From NCBI GenBank assembly GCA_034522155.1, contig JAXHLP010000014.1:1-64000 (forward strand): 64,000 nucleotides of DNA, read 5' to 3'. The position numbers and the translations under genes are program-made. This document shows positions 33,831 to 41,916 of this stretch, in pieces. The first letter of the stretch is position 1. Every line of letters starts with the position of its first letter. The notes below the pieces were generated by a model that had not been told where the DNA came from, ran no database searches, and saw nothing but the letters and a program-made list of their open reading frames with translations. The stretch comes from Salinilacustrithrix sp034522155 (lineage in GTDB: Bacteria; Actinomycetota; Acidimicrobiia; Acidimicrobiales; Salinilacustritrichaceae).

Positions 33831-35378
33831 ATGGCACCTGGCATCGACCACCTCTCCCTCGTCGTCGACGGCGAGGACGTCGAGGTGCCCGGAACCGGCT
33901 CGTTGCTCGACGCGCTGCGTGACCACCTCGGCAACCACACACCCAAGGACGGCTGCAGCCCGCAGGGCCAGTGCGGGTGCTGCACCGTGCTGGTCGACGG
34001 TGCACCCCGCGTGGCGTGCGTGACCCCGGTCCGCCGGGTCCGCGGACGCACGATCACGACCGCGGCGGCACTGGACGACGCGGCCACGTGGGCCGACGCC
34101 TTCTGCTCGACCGGCGCGTCGCAATGCGGCTTCTGCACCCCTGGGATCATCGCCCGCCTCGCTGGTCTGCGGGCCAAGGACCCCGAAGCGTCGGACGCCC
34201 AGGTCGAACAGGCACTGCTCGCCCACCTGTGCCGGTGCACCGGATGGCGAACGATCATCGATGCCTGGCGGGCGTACGGGACCGACGCCGGTGCGCGCGA
34301 CCTCGACGCGGCAGGCCGGCGGGCCACGCTCGAGGGCGGCGTCACCCAAACCGTCGAACCCGCGGTCGCGCTCGGCGAGGGTGGCTTCGCCGACGACGAG
34401 GCCCCGACCGGGGCGCTGGTCGCGGTGCTCGACGCCGAGGGCACCTGGACCCTGGGAGACGGCGTGGCCGCGGCACGCGAGGCCGCCGGCAAGATCCAGG
34501 GGCGCCGGACCACGGAGGAGTTCCGTCCCCCGATCGAGGTGCCCGAGGGCGACTGGGACGTCGTGCTGCAGACCTCGTGGGTCGAACCCGGCTACCTCGA
34601 GACCGACGCGTCGTGGGCCGAGCCCGGCGGTGCCGGCGCCGACCCGCTGGCCAACGGCGGCGCCTTCGGGGGCAAGGCCACCTCGCCGCTCCCCGAGGTC
34701 GCAGCCCGGTTGGCGGCCGAGCACGATCGGCCCGTTCGGGCCCTCTGGAGCCGGGAGGACGCGGTGCGACGCGGCCCCAAGCGTCCACCCCTCGCCGCCG
34801 GGCTCCGGTCCGACGGAACCGGCATCGTCCGGGTCGCCCGGACCGACGGTGTCGTGGCCCGCATCCGGTCCGTGCTGCCCGACGTCGAGGTCGAGGAGGT
34901 CGATGTCGCCGGCCCGCCCACCTCGTGCGACCTGCGGGGCACGGGCTGGGCCGAAGCGGTGGTCCTCGACGCCGCCCGCACCGGCGACGTGGGCACGATC
35001 GCCCGACCCGAGGGCGGCACGGCCACGGCCGAGATCGGCGACGACGGCACCGTCCACGTGACCGTCGACGCCGGCGACCCACTCGACGAGGTGACCCTGC
35101 GCTCGTACTGCATCGGTGCCGCGCACCAGGCGCTGTCGTGGGTGTCGTCGGAGTGCATCACCGTGGACGAACACGGCGCGGTCCACGACCTCACCATCCG
35201 GTCGTTCGGCATCCTCCGCTCGGTCGACACACCGCCGATCGAGGTGACGATCACGTCGTCCGACGCGCCTGCCGTCCCGGTCAGCGACGCGGTGTTCGCC
35301 GCCGTCGCCGGGGCGATCTGGCTCCACCAGGGCACTCCCCCGGCCTGGCCCACCGGCATCCCCGTCCGACCATCCTGA
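33831..35378 (+). CDS. Fusion of xanthine-dehydrogenase-type [2Fe-2S] domains and a short molybdopterin-binding region
   Basis: A 515-residue protein. Residues 1-80 form the plant-type ferredoxin domain (DGCSPQGQCGCCTVLVDG). Residues 85-150 form the helical second-cluster domain (GASQCGFCTPGII, HLCRCTGW). The rest resembles a shrunken large subunit of the xanthine dehydrogenase family: GGAFGGK, like the cofactor-loop GGGFGGK, then RPVRALWSREDAVRRGPKRPP. The normal Mo subunit is about 750 residues; here it is about 360 with the substrate-cavity half apparently missing. It could be a structural or carrier protein rather than an oxidase. modABC is 18 kb away. Confidence 0.75.
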   Translation: MAPGIDHLSLVVDGEDVEVPGTGSLLDALRDHLGNHTPKDGCSPQGQCGCCTVLVDGAPRVACVTPVRRVRGRTITTAAALDDAATWADAFCSTGASQCGFCTPGIIARLAGLRAKDPEASDAQVEQALLAHLCRCTGWRTIIDAWRAYGTDAGARDLDAAGRRATLEGGVTQTVEPAVALGEGGFADDEAPTGALVAVLDAEGTWTLGDGVAAAREAAGKIQGRRTTEEFRPPIEVPEGDWDVVLQTSWVEPGYLETDASWAEPGGAGADPLANGGAFGGKATSPLPEVAARLAAEHDRPVRALWSREDAVRRGPKRPPLAAGLRSDGTGIVRVARTDGVVARIRSVLPDVEVEEVDVAGPPTSCDLRGTGWAEAVVLDAARTGDVGTIARPEGGTATAEIGDDGTVHVTVDAGDPLDEVTLRSYCIGAAHQALSWVSSECITVDEHGAVHDLTIRSFGILRSVDTPPIEVTITSSDAPAVPVSDAVFAAVAGAIWLHQGTPPAWPTGIPVRPS

Positions 35379-35401
35379 CCTGCCTGGGCCAGGATGGGGC
35401 C

Positions 35402-35758
35402 ATGAGCACCCCGGTCGGTCCCTACTCGCCCGTCGTCCGCAGCGGCGACCTCGTCTTCAGCGCCGGCCAGATCGGCCTGTTGGACGGCAAGGTCGTGTCG
35501 GGCGGTCTGCGCGCCGAGCTCACCCAGGCCATGACCAACCTGGCCAGCGTGCTCGCCCAGGAGCACGCCACCCTCGACGACGTCGTCAAGACCACGGTGT
35601 TCCTCACCGACATCGACGACTACGCCGAGATGAACGAGGTGTACACGACCGTGCTCGGCGACCACCGACCGGCCCGCTCCGCAGTCGCCGTGGCCGCCCT
35701 CCCCGCCGGCGCCTGCGTCGAGATCGAAGCCATCGCGGTGGTGGCCGCTGCTTCCTGA
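35402..35758 (+). CDS. RidA/YjgF-family imine deaminase
   Basis: A 118-residue RidA protein. The conserved N-terminal block GPYSPVVRSGDLVFSAGQ, the middle VVKTTVFLTDIDDYAEMNEVY and the C-terminal catalytic-Arg/Cys strand (PARSAVAVAALPAGACVEIEAIAV) are all intact. Such proteins hydrolyse reactive enamine/imine intermediates made by PLP enzymes. It follows the fusion gene by 23 bp on the same strand. Confidence 0.95.
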   Translation: MSTPVGPYSPVVRSGDLVFSAGQIGLLDGKVVSGGLRAELTQAMTNLASVLAQEHATLDDVVKTTVFLTDIDDYAEMNEVYTTVLGDHRPARSAVAVAALPAGACVEIEAIAVVAAAS

Positions 35759-35788
35759 CCCACCACGCCGTCTGGCACCATTGCTCCC

Positions 35789-35947
35789 ATGATCGGAGCC
35801 GCCATCATCGTCGTCGTCCTGCTCGTCGCCATCCCGGTGGCGGTCCTGGTCTCGGGCAGCATCGGCGCCGCGGTCATCGGCTGGGTCCTCCAACGCGACG
35901 TCGACGCCCGCCACGAGGGTTCCGAGCTCCTCGACCTGAATGGGTAG
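35789..35947 (+). CDS. Small single-span membrane protein
   Basis: A 52-residue frame from ATG 35789 to TAG. The N-terminal half is one hydrophobic helix (IIVVVLLVAIPVAVLVSG), followed by a small-residue stretch and a charged tail (LQRDVDARHEGSELLDLNG). It lies 30 bp after the RidA stop on the same strand. It has no family motif, but the membrane-helix-plus-charged-tail layout is coherent. Confidence 0.6.
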   Translation: MIGAAIIVVVLLVAIPVAVLVSGSIGAAVIGWVLQRDVDARHEGSELLDLNG

Positions 35948-35971
35948 ACCGACGCCCGAGGCGCCGGTTCG

Positions 35972-37327
35972 CTAGGCGATGTCGGCCGACAGGGCGTGGT
36001 CGTGGCCGCTGCGGAGATCGATGTCGGCGACGGTGTCGACGCGGTCGACCTCGGTCACCGTGTCGGGACGGGTGCGGGGCATCCCGCTGTCGCCCGAGGC
36101 GTGGGGCTGGACCGCCAGCACCTGGTGGATGTTGAGGCGGTGGCCCTCGAAGCCGACGGCCGAGCCAGCCATGTAGAGGCGCCAGACCCGGGCGCGTCCG
36201 GGGCCGACGAGGCGGACGGCTTCGTCCCAGTGCTCCTCGAGGTTGCGGACCCAGCACCGCAGCGTCTGGGCGTAGTGCTCGCGCAGCGACTCGACATCGC
36301 GGCATTCGAAACCCTCGTCCTGGAGCAACGAGACGGTGCGGCCCACCTCGTGGAGCTGGCCGTCGGGGAACACGTAGCGGGCCGGGAACGAATCGCGTTC
36401 GAGCTCGCCCTCGCCTTCGGTGCGGGAGATGGCGTGGTTCATCAGCCGACCGCCCGGCTTCAACAGGCCCTTCAGCTGCTGGAAGTACACGCGGGTGCGT
36501 TCGGCCCCCACGTGCTCGAACATGCCGATGCTCGAGATGGCGTCGAAGGGCCCGTCGTCCACCTCGCGATAGTCCTGGATCCGGATCTCCACGCGGTCGT
36601 CGAGACCGGCGTGCCGGACCCGCTCGCGAGCGAGGTCGGCCTGCTCGTCGGAGATCGTGACGGCCACGACCTCGACGCCGTACTCGCGGGCGGCGTGGAT
36701 GGCCATGCTCCCCCATCCACAGCCCACGTCGAGCAGCCGCTGACCGGGCTCGAGCGCGAGCTTGCGGCAGATGTGATCGTGCTTGAGCGTCTGGGCCTGC
36801 TCGAGCGTGGTCGAGTCGGTGGCGAAGAACGCGCACGAGTAGGTCATGGTCGGGCCGAGCACGAGGCGGTAGAAGTCGTTGCCCACGTCGTAGTGGTGGG
36901 TGATGGCCTCCTTGTCGCGCCGGATGCTGTGCAGCCGGCCCCTGAGCTTGGCCTCCTCCGGCGGCGGAGCAGGCCGCCGTCCGAGGACACCGAGACGCCA
37001 CGCGTCGCGGGCGAGGTCGAGCTGTTGGCGGCGGGACAGGTTGAGCGAGGCGTCGGAGTCGATCCGCTCGGTGATCCGGTCGCGCAGGTCGAAGAGCTCG
37101 AAGATCGACCCGTCGACCTCGATATCGCCGGCCACGTAGGCGCGCCCGAGACCGAGCTCATTCGGGTCCCAGAGCAGGCGCCGGAGAGCGTCGGGCGAGC
37201 GGACGTGGACCGTGAAGCCGGCGGTCTCGTCGCCCCACGTCGAGTCGTCCCAGCACGTGATGCGCATCGGCGGCGACGCACCCAGGAACGTCTCGATGAC
37301 CCCGCCGACGACCGTGGCTGCCTTCAC
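35972..37327 (-). CDS. Cyclopropane-fatty-acyl-phospholipid synthase family methyltransferase
   Basis: A 451-residue SAM-dependent enzyme of the CFA/mycolic-acid methyltransferase group. Landmarks are HHYDVGNDFYRLVLGPTMTYSCAFF, the SAM loop LLDVGCGWGSMAIHAA, VTISDEQ and SSIGMFEHVG. An N-terminal domain (residues 1-130) with AYVAGDIEVDGSIFELFDLRD precedes it. It transfers a methylene or methyl group to unsaturated acyl chains of phospholipids. It stands alone; the 142 bp upstream separate it from the GlnR-like gene. Confidence 0.92.
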   Translation of the reverse strand: MKAATVVGGVIETFLGASPPMRITCWDDSTWGDETAGFTVHVRSPDALRRLLWDPNELGLGRAYVAGDIEVDGSIFELFDLRDRITERIDSDASLNLSRRQQLDLARDAWRLGVLGRRPAPPPEEAKLRGRLHSIRRDKEAITHHYDVGNDFYRLVLGPTMTYSCAFFATDSTTLEQAQTLKHDHICRKLALEPGQRLLDVGCGWGSMAIHAAREYGVEVVAVTISDEQADLARERVRHAGLDDRVEIRIQDYREVDDGPFDAISSIGMFEHVGAERTRVYFQQLKGLLKPGGRLMNHAISRTEGEGELERDSFPARYVFPDGQLHEVGRTVSLLQDEGFECRDVESLREHYAQTLRCWVRNLEEHWDEAVRLVGPGRARVWRLYMAGSAVGFEGHRLNIHQVLAVQPHASGDSGMPRTRPDTVTEVDRVDTVADIDLRSGHDHALSADIA

Positions 37328-37469
37328 CGTGCGACCTCCTTCCCGCTGTTCGAACGAAAAGTCTAGCCACTGTCGGACTGCAGGTCATCTGGATGGCAGT
37401 TCGTGCAGTGTCCGCGCCGACCAACGCGGAGCATCGATCAGGAATCGAAGCTCGCCCGGCGAGCGAGAT

Positions 37470-38147
37470 TCACATCCAGCGGGATTGCCCGAAGCGGTAG
37501 CCGACGGAGCGCACCGTCTGGATGAGGCCGGCGTGCTCCTCGCCGAGCTTGGCGCGCAGGCGCCGCACGTGGACGTCGACCGTCCGCGCACCGCCGTAGT
37601 ACTCATAGCCCCAGACCCGGGACAGCAACGTTTCGCGGGTGAACACCTTGCCGGGATGGCTGGCGAGGAACTTGAGCAGCTCGTACTCCATGTAGGTGAG
37701 GTCGAGCGGTCGACCGGAGATGGCGGCCTGGTAGGTCTCGAGGTTGAGTGCCAGCTCGGCGTACTCGACCAACTCGGGGCGGGTACCCCGGCCGGTCTTG
37801 TGGAACAGGTGCTTCAGCCGGACATCGAGCTCGGGTGCCTGGAAGGGCAGCACGCAGAAGTCGTCGAAGAGATCCTCGCGGAGGTCGAGGCCGTGGAGCT
37901 GTTCCTCGGAGACCACCAGCAGGACCGGCTCGAGCGGGATGTCGCCCTTGCGGATGCTGCGGCACAGCGAGAACGCGCCCTCGGCGTCGGTGACGGCGAC
38001 GATGACGGCACCCGGCCAGCCGTCGACCGGCTCGAGCCGTTCGACGTCGGACTCGCCGGCGACGCCCGCCCAGGGGTAGCCACCCAGGTCGAGACCCTGG
38101 GAGAGGACCGGCGGGGGAGGGTCGGGATAGACCAGCAGTGGTTCCAT
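37470..38147 (-). CDS. GlnR-like OmpR-family regulator with degenerate receiver
   Basis: A 225-residue protein. The C-terminal winged-helix domain is intact (LTYMEYELLKFLASHPGKVFTRETLL, YYGGARTVDVHVRRLRAKL, IQTVRSVGYRF). The N-terminal receiver is short, and at the phosphoacceptor strand it reads AVIVAVTDAEG, lacking the usual Asp. This is like orphan GlnR-type regulators that work without a kinase. It sits 19 bp downstream of the frameshifted glutamine synthetase on the same strand, and GlnII lies beyond that, so nitrogen control is a reasonable inference. Confidence 0.8.
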   Translation of the reverse strand: MEPLLVYPDPPPPVLSQGLDLGGYPWAGVAGESDVERLEPVDGWPGAVIVAVTDAEGAFSLCRSIRKGDIPLEPVLLVVSEEQLHGLDLREDLFDDFCVLPFQAPELDVRLKHLFHKTGRGTRPELVEYAELALNLETYQAAISGRPLDLTYMEYELLKFLASHPGKVFTRETLLSRVWGYEYYGGARTVDVHVRRLRAKLGEEHAGLIQTVRSVGYRFGQSRWM

Positions 38148-38166
38148 GAGATCGATGCCCGGGCCG

Positions 38167-39568
38167 CTACCAGCTCGTGAGGTACCGGGCGACCTCGAAC
38201 GGCGTCACCTGGGCCCGGTACAGGTCCCATTCCGCCCGCTTGTTGCGCAAGAACCACTCGAAGATGTGCTCGCCGAGCGTCTCGGCCACGAGCTCGGAGT
38301 TCTCCATCTCCGCGAGTGCGTCGCCGAGCGAGGCAGGGAGGGGTTCGATGCCCTCGGCCGCACGCTGCGCCGGGGTCATCTCCCACACGTTGGTCTCGGC
38401 CTCGGGCGGGAGCTCGTAGCCCTGTTCGATGCCCTTCAGGCCGGCGGCGAGCAGCACCGAGAATGCCAGGTACGGGTTGCAGGCCGGGTCGGACGCGCGG
38501 TACTCGAGCCGGGTCGACGTGCTCTTGCCCGGTTTGGTGACCGGCACACGCACGAGCGCCGAGCGGTTGTTGCGCCCCCACGACACGTGGACCGGCGCCT
38601 CGAACTGGGTCTGGCTGCCGATGCCGGTGCCCTGGATCAGACGCTTGTAGGAGTTGACGAGCTGATTGGTGACGGCGGTGATCTCACGCGCGTGGTGGAG
38701 GACGCCCGCCATGAAGGCCCGGCCGACCTTGGACAGCTGGTACGGGTCGCCGGGATCGTGGAAGGCGTTGGCGTCGCCCTCGAACAGCGACAGGTGGGTG
38801 TGCATGCCCGAGCCCTGTACGCCTTCGAGGGGCTTGGGCATGAACGTGGCGTGGACCCCGGCCTGCTGGGCGATCTCACGGACCACGAGACGGAACGCCA
38901 TGACGTTGTCGGCCATGGACAGCGCGTCGGTGTAGCGCAGGTCGATCTCGTGCTGGCTCGGGCTGTCCTCGTGGAAGGAGTACTCGACCGGGATGCCGAG
39001 CGCCTCGAGCATGTGGATGGTCTTCTTGCGCAGGTCGTTCGCGACGTCGGCGGTGGTGAGGTCGAAGTACGAGCCCTCGTCGAGCGGGCGGGGGATGCGG
39101 CGACCTCGCAACTCGGCGCGATCGCCGACCCCGATGTCGGGATCCTGCTCGAAGTAGAAGTACTCCATCTCCGGGGCGACGTAGAAGTTGAACCCCTTCT
39201 CCCGGGCGACGCCCAGGTTGCGCTTGAGCACCTGGCGGGGATCGCCGGCGAACGGGCGTGCCGTCGAGGTCGGTGATGTCGCAGAACATCGCCGCCGAGG
39301 TGTTGCGCTCGTCGCCGGGCACGCCCCACGGCAGGATCTCGAACGTCGAGGCGTCGGGCATGGCCAGCACGTCGGACTCCTGCACCCGGCTGAACCCGTC
39401 GATGGCCGAACCGTCGAAGTGCATGCCCTCGCCGAATGCGGCCTCGAGCTCGGCCGGCGAGATCGCGAACGACTTCAGCTGACCCAGCACATCGGTGAAC
39501 CACAGGCGGATGAGACGCACGCCGCGCTCTTCCACCGTGCGCAGGACGTATTCTCGTTGCCGCTCCAT
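38167..39568 (-). pseudogene. Type I glutamine synthetase, one-base frameshift
   Basis: Two frames form one GS-I protein of about 466 residues. From ATG 39568: RTVEERGVRLIRLWFTDVLG, MHFDGSAIDGFSRVQESD and MFCDITDLDGTP. After that an extra base (near 39253) shifts the frame. The offset frame continues with FAGDPRQVLKRNLGV, APEMEYFYFEQDP, FMPKPLEGVQGSGMHTHLSLF, and the NNRSALVRVP and YRASDPACNPYLAFS blocks. The adenylylation-site motif (NLYDLPP) is replaced by TNVWEMTP, so it would not be a GlnE substrate. With all catalytic blocks present, a sequencing error is as likely as true decay. Confidence 0.88.
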
Positions 39569-39578
39569 GACCGTGATC

Positions 39579-39653
39579 GTACGGCGAAGTGACGACGAAG
39601 TCGGAACGAGCCGCAGGACCTGTTGGGGTCGCCGCCAGGCGAACCCAAGAGAC
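39579..39653 (+). repeat. 74-bp dispersed repeat, copy C
   Basis: It starts GTACGGCGAAGTGACGACG and shares CGAAGTCGGAA and GAGCCGCAGGACC with the other copies. The second half is replaced by a different sequence containing the stem TTGGGGTCGCC, ending AGAGAC. It is immediately followed by CTACG, the first bases of a new unit. It lies between divergent glutamine synthetase genes. Confidence 0.72.
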
Positions 39654-39705
39654 CTACGTGGCCTCTCGCCGCCTGCACACCGTCCGATACGGTGCCCTGA
39701 CGACG

Positions 39706-39749
39706 GTTCACAAAGCGTTCACACAGGGGAAAAGGTCGAGAAAAGGGAA
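39706..39749 (+). promoter_or_regulatory. 11-bp-phased direct repeats upstream of glnII
   Basis: GTTCAC begins at 39706 and again at 39717. The next two 11-bp steps begin at 39728 (GGAAAAGG) and 39739 (AGAAAAGG). Direct repeats at 11-bp pitch are the binding pattern of OmpR-family regulators such as GlnR and PhoP. The spot is 57 bp upstream of the glnII start and 1.5 kb from the GlnR-like gene. Confidence 0.6.
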
Positions 39750-39805
39750 TCCGCTTGTAATGGGGCGTCCCCCTGAACCCTTCGTATCGAGAGGCACCTG
39801 AGCAC

Positions 39806-40804
39806 GTGGCTATCAAAGCTGAATACATCTGGATCGACGGGACCAAGCCCACGGCGTTGCTTCGGTCCAAGACCAAGGTCATGGACGACGGCGCCGAACC
39901 TCCCATGTGGGGCTTCGACGGTTCCTCCACGAACCAGGCCGAGGGGCACCAGTCCGACTGCGTCCTGAACCCCGTCTTCACCTGCCCGGACCCGATCCGC
40001 GGCGAGAACAGCATCCTCGTCATGTGCGAGGTGCTGAACATCGACATGACCCCGCACGAGACCAACACCCGTGCAGCCGCGGCCGAGGCCGCGGAGAAGT
40101 ACGCCGACGAGGACATGTGGTTCGGCATCGAGCAGGAGTACACCTTCCTCGAGGACGGTCATCCGCTCGGTTGGCCCCGCGGCGGCTACCCCGGCCCGCA
40201 GGGTCCCTACTACTGCGGTGTCGGCGCCGACGAGGTCTACGGCCGCGACATCGTCGAGGTCCACATGGACGCCTGCATCAAGGCCGGCCTGAAGATCTCG
40301 GGCATCAACGCCGAGGTCATGATGGGCCAGTGGGAGTTCCAGATCGGCCCGGCCGGTGTCGCCGAAGTCGGCGACCACCTCTGGGTCGCCCGCTGGCTGC
40401 TCTACCGCATCGCCGAGGACTTCGACGTGGCCGCCACCATCGATCCCAAGCCCATGCCGGGCGACTGGAACGGTGCGGGCGCCCACACCAACTTCTCCAC
40501 CCAGTCCATGCGCGAGGACTACGACGCGTGCATCGCCGCTGCCGAGGCCCTGGGCAAGAAGCACGAGGAGCACATCACCAACTACGGCCCGGGCGTCGAG
40601 CGTCGCCTCACCGGTCTCCACGAGACCGCGCCCTGGACCGAGTACAGGTACGGCGTCTCCGATCGCGGCGCCTCGGTGCGCATCCCGTGGCAGGTCGAGA
40701 AGGACCAGAAGGGCTACATCGAGGACCGGCGTCCCAACGCCAACATGGACCCCTACGTGGTCGCCGCGCTGATCACCAACACGGTCTGCGGCGCCGCTTC
40801 GTGA
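39806..40804 (+). CDS. glnII: Type II glutamine synthetase (GlnII)
   Basis: A 332-residue eukaryote-type glutamine synthetase. Family blocks are WGFDGSSTNQAEGHQSDC, WFGIEQEYTFLEDGHPLGWP, GINAEVMMGQWEFQIGP, NGAGAHTNFST, and the C-terminal RVPWQVE-like segment IPWQVEKDQKGYIEDRRPNANMDPY in pieces. GSII is not controlled by adenylylation, consistent with a transcriptional operator (11-bp repeats) in its promoter. GTG start at 39806. Three hairpins follow the gene. Confidence 0.95.
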   Translation: MAIKAEYIWIDGTKPTALLRSKTKVMDDGAEPPMWGFDGSSTNQAEGHQSDCVLNPVFTCPDPIRGENSILVMCEVLNIDMTPHETNTRAAAAEAAEKYADEDMWFGIEQEYTFLEDGHPLGWPRGGYPGPQGPYYCGVGADEVYGRDIVEVHMDACIKAGLKISGINAEVMMGQWEFQIGPAGVAEVGDHLWVARWLLYRIAEDFDVAATIDPKPMPGDWNGAGAHTNFSTQSMREDYDACIAAAEALGKKHEEHITNYGPGVERRLTGLHETAPWTEYRYGVSDRGASVRIPWQVEKDQKGYIEDRRPNANMDPYVVAALITNTVCGAAS

Positions 40805-40805
40805 A

Positions 40806-40877
40806 GGCCCTCGCGGGCCACCACGAAGTCGGAGTTGTCCAACGAACCCGGAGGGTTCGCCTGAGCCTCACAACTCC
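40806..40877 (+). terminator. Two stem-loops after glnII
   Basis: GGCCC-TCGC-GGGCC (40806-40819) starts one base after the stop. A nested structure follows: CGAACCC-GGA-GGGTTCG (40843-40859) inside GGAGTTGT ... ACAACTCC (40831-40877). There is no T run, so they may be U-less terminators or RNA stabilisers. Confidence 0.6.
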
Positions 40878-40893
40878 ACGGCCATGAGGCGAA

Positions 40894-40924
40894 GAGAGCC
40901 CCCGGGCTTCGGCCCCGGGCTCTC
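40894..40924. terminator. Strong GC-rich stem-loop between convergent genes
   Basis: GAGAGCCC pairs with GGGCTCTC around a GGGC-TTCG-GCCC inner stem with a TTCG tetraloop. It lies between glnII (+) and the SDR gene (-), so it could end transcription in both directions. Confidence 0.65.
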
Positions 40925-40956
40925 CCGCGTCTGCGTGAGGACGGGGCTCAGCGCGC

Positions 40957-41859
40957 TCAGATGCCGAGGTCGTGGTGCGGCGGCAGCTGCGCCGCGGCGA
41001 TGGCGTCGGCGCGTCGATGGAGCAGCTCAGCGGTCCGGTCGAGGTCGTGGGCGATCACGTAGTCGCCGCGCTTCGCGCCCGCGACGGCGAAGCGGCCGAG
41101 CTCGGCCAGGTCGGCCACCGGCACCTCCCGGCCCGAGCGTTCGAGTGCCGACTTGAGCTCGGTGAAGGTCATGGAGCGCCGGCGAGCGCCGTCATCCGAG
41201 CGGGCCAACGCCGGCGGGCGGTTGCGGTCGGCGGTGTACAGCCCGGTGTCCATCAGCCCGCCACTGGGGTAGAAGACCGACGCTCGCAGGTTGGTCTCCT
41301 CGCTGACCAGGTTGTGGGCGAGGGCCTCGGTGAAGCAGCTCACCGCCGCCTTGCTCGCCGCGTAGACGCTGGCGCGGGGCACGGGCGCGAACCCGCCGTC
41401 GCCGGAGCTGGTGTTGACGATCCGCCCGGGCTGGCCCGACTCGATCATTCGCGGCACGAACGCCGAGCAACCGTTGGCGGTGCCGAACACGTTCACCCCG
41501 AAGCACCACCGGAAGTCGTTGAGCTCCTGCTCCCACGGCTTGCCCCCACCCCCGCTCGTGACTCCCGCATTGTTGAAGAGCAGGTGGCACTGGCCGAACT
41601 CGTCGAAGACGCGAGCGGCGAGCGCACCCACCGAGTCGGGGTCGCTGACGTCGGTCACCACGCCGGAGACCTCGCCACGCTCGCCGAGCTCGTCGACGGC
41701 GCGCGTGAGCACGGGTTCCTCGATGTCGGCGACCACGACCCGGGCGCCCTCCTCGAGCAGGGCTTCGACGATCGCCCGGCCGATGCCGTGGGCGCCGCCG
41801 GTCACGACCGCGACACGGCCAGCCAGATCGGACAGGTCGGGGGCCGGGGTCTCGGTCAC
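40957..41859 (-). CDS. Short-chain dehydrogenase/reductase
   Basis: A 300-residue classical SDR. The nucleotide loop is VVTGGAHGIGRA, the structural motif NNAGVTSGGGG, and the catalytic tetrad parts are NTSSGDGG and YAASKAA. The C-terminus is longer than average. It is divergent from the amidohydrolase operon; a TAGAAC-type palindrome lies in the shared 57-bp gap. GTG start. Confidence 0.92.
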   Translation of the reverse strand: MTETPAPDLSDLAGRVAVVTGGAHGIGRAIVEALLEEGARVVVADIEEPVLTRAVDELGERGEVSGVVTDVSDPDSVGALAARVFDEFGQCHLLFNNAGVTSGGGGKPWEQELNDFRWCFGVNVFGTANGCSAFVPRMIESGQPGRIVNTSSGDGGFAPVPRASVYAASKAAVSCFTEALAHNLVSEETNLRASVFYPSGGLMDTGLYTADRNRPPALARSDDGARRRSMTFTELKSALERSGREVPVADLAELGRFAVAGAKRGDYVIAHDLDRTAELLHRRADAIAAAQLPPHHDLGI

Positions 41860-41884
41860 GCCGCGGACACTACGCGACGGGTGC

Positions 41885-41898
41885 TAGAACGTGTTCTC
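41885..41898. promoter_or_regulatory. KstR-like palindrome (TAGAAC-GT-GTTCTC)
   Basis: The site matches 13 of 14 positions of the KstR-type TNNAACNNGTTNNA consensus (last base C) and lies between divergent catabolic genes (SDR at 41859, amidohydrolase at 41917). TetR-family repressors of steroid/fatty-acid operons use this pattern; the cognate regulator is not in the window. Confidence 0.5.
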
Positions 41899-41916
41899 GT
41901 TCGAAGGGGGACCCGA

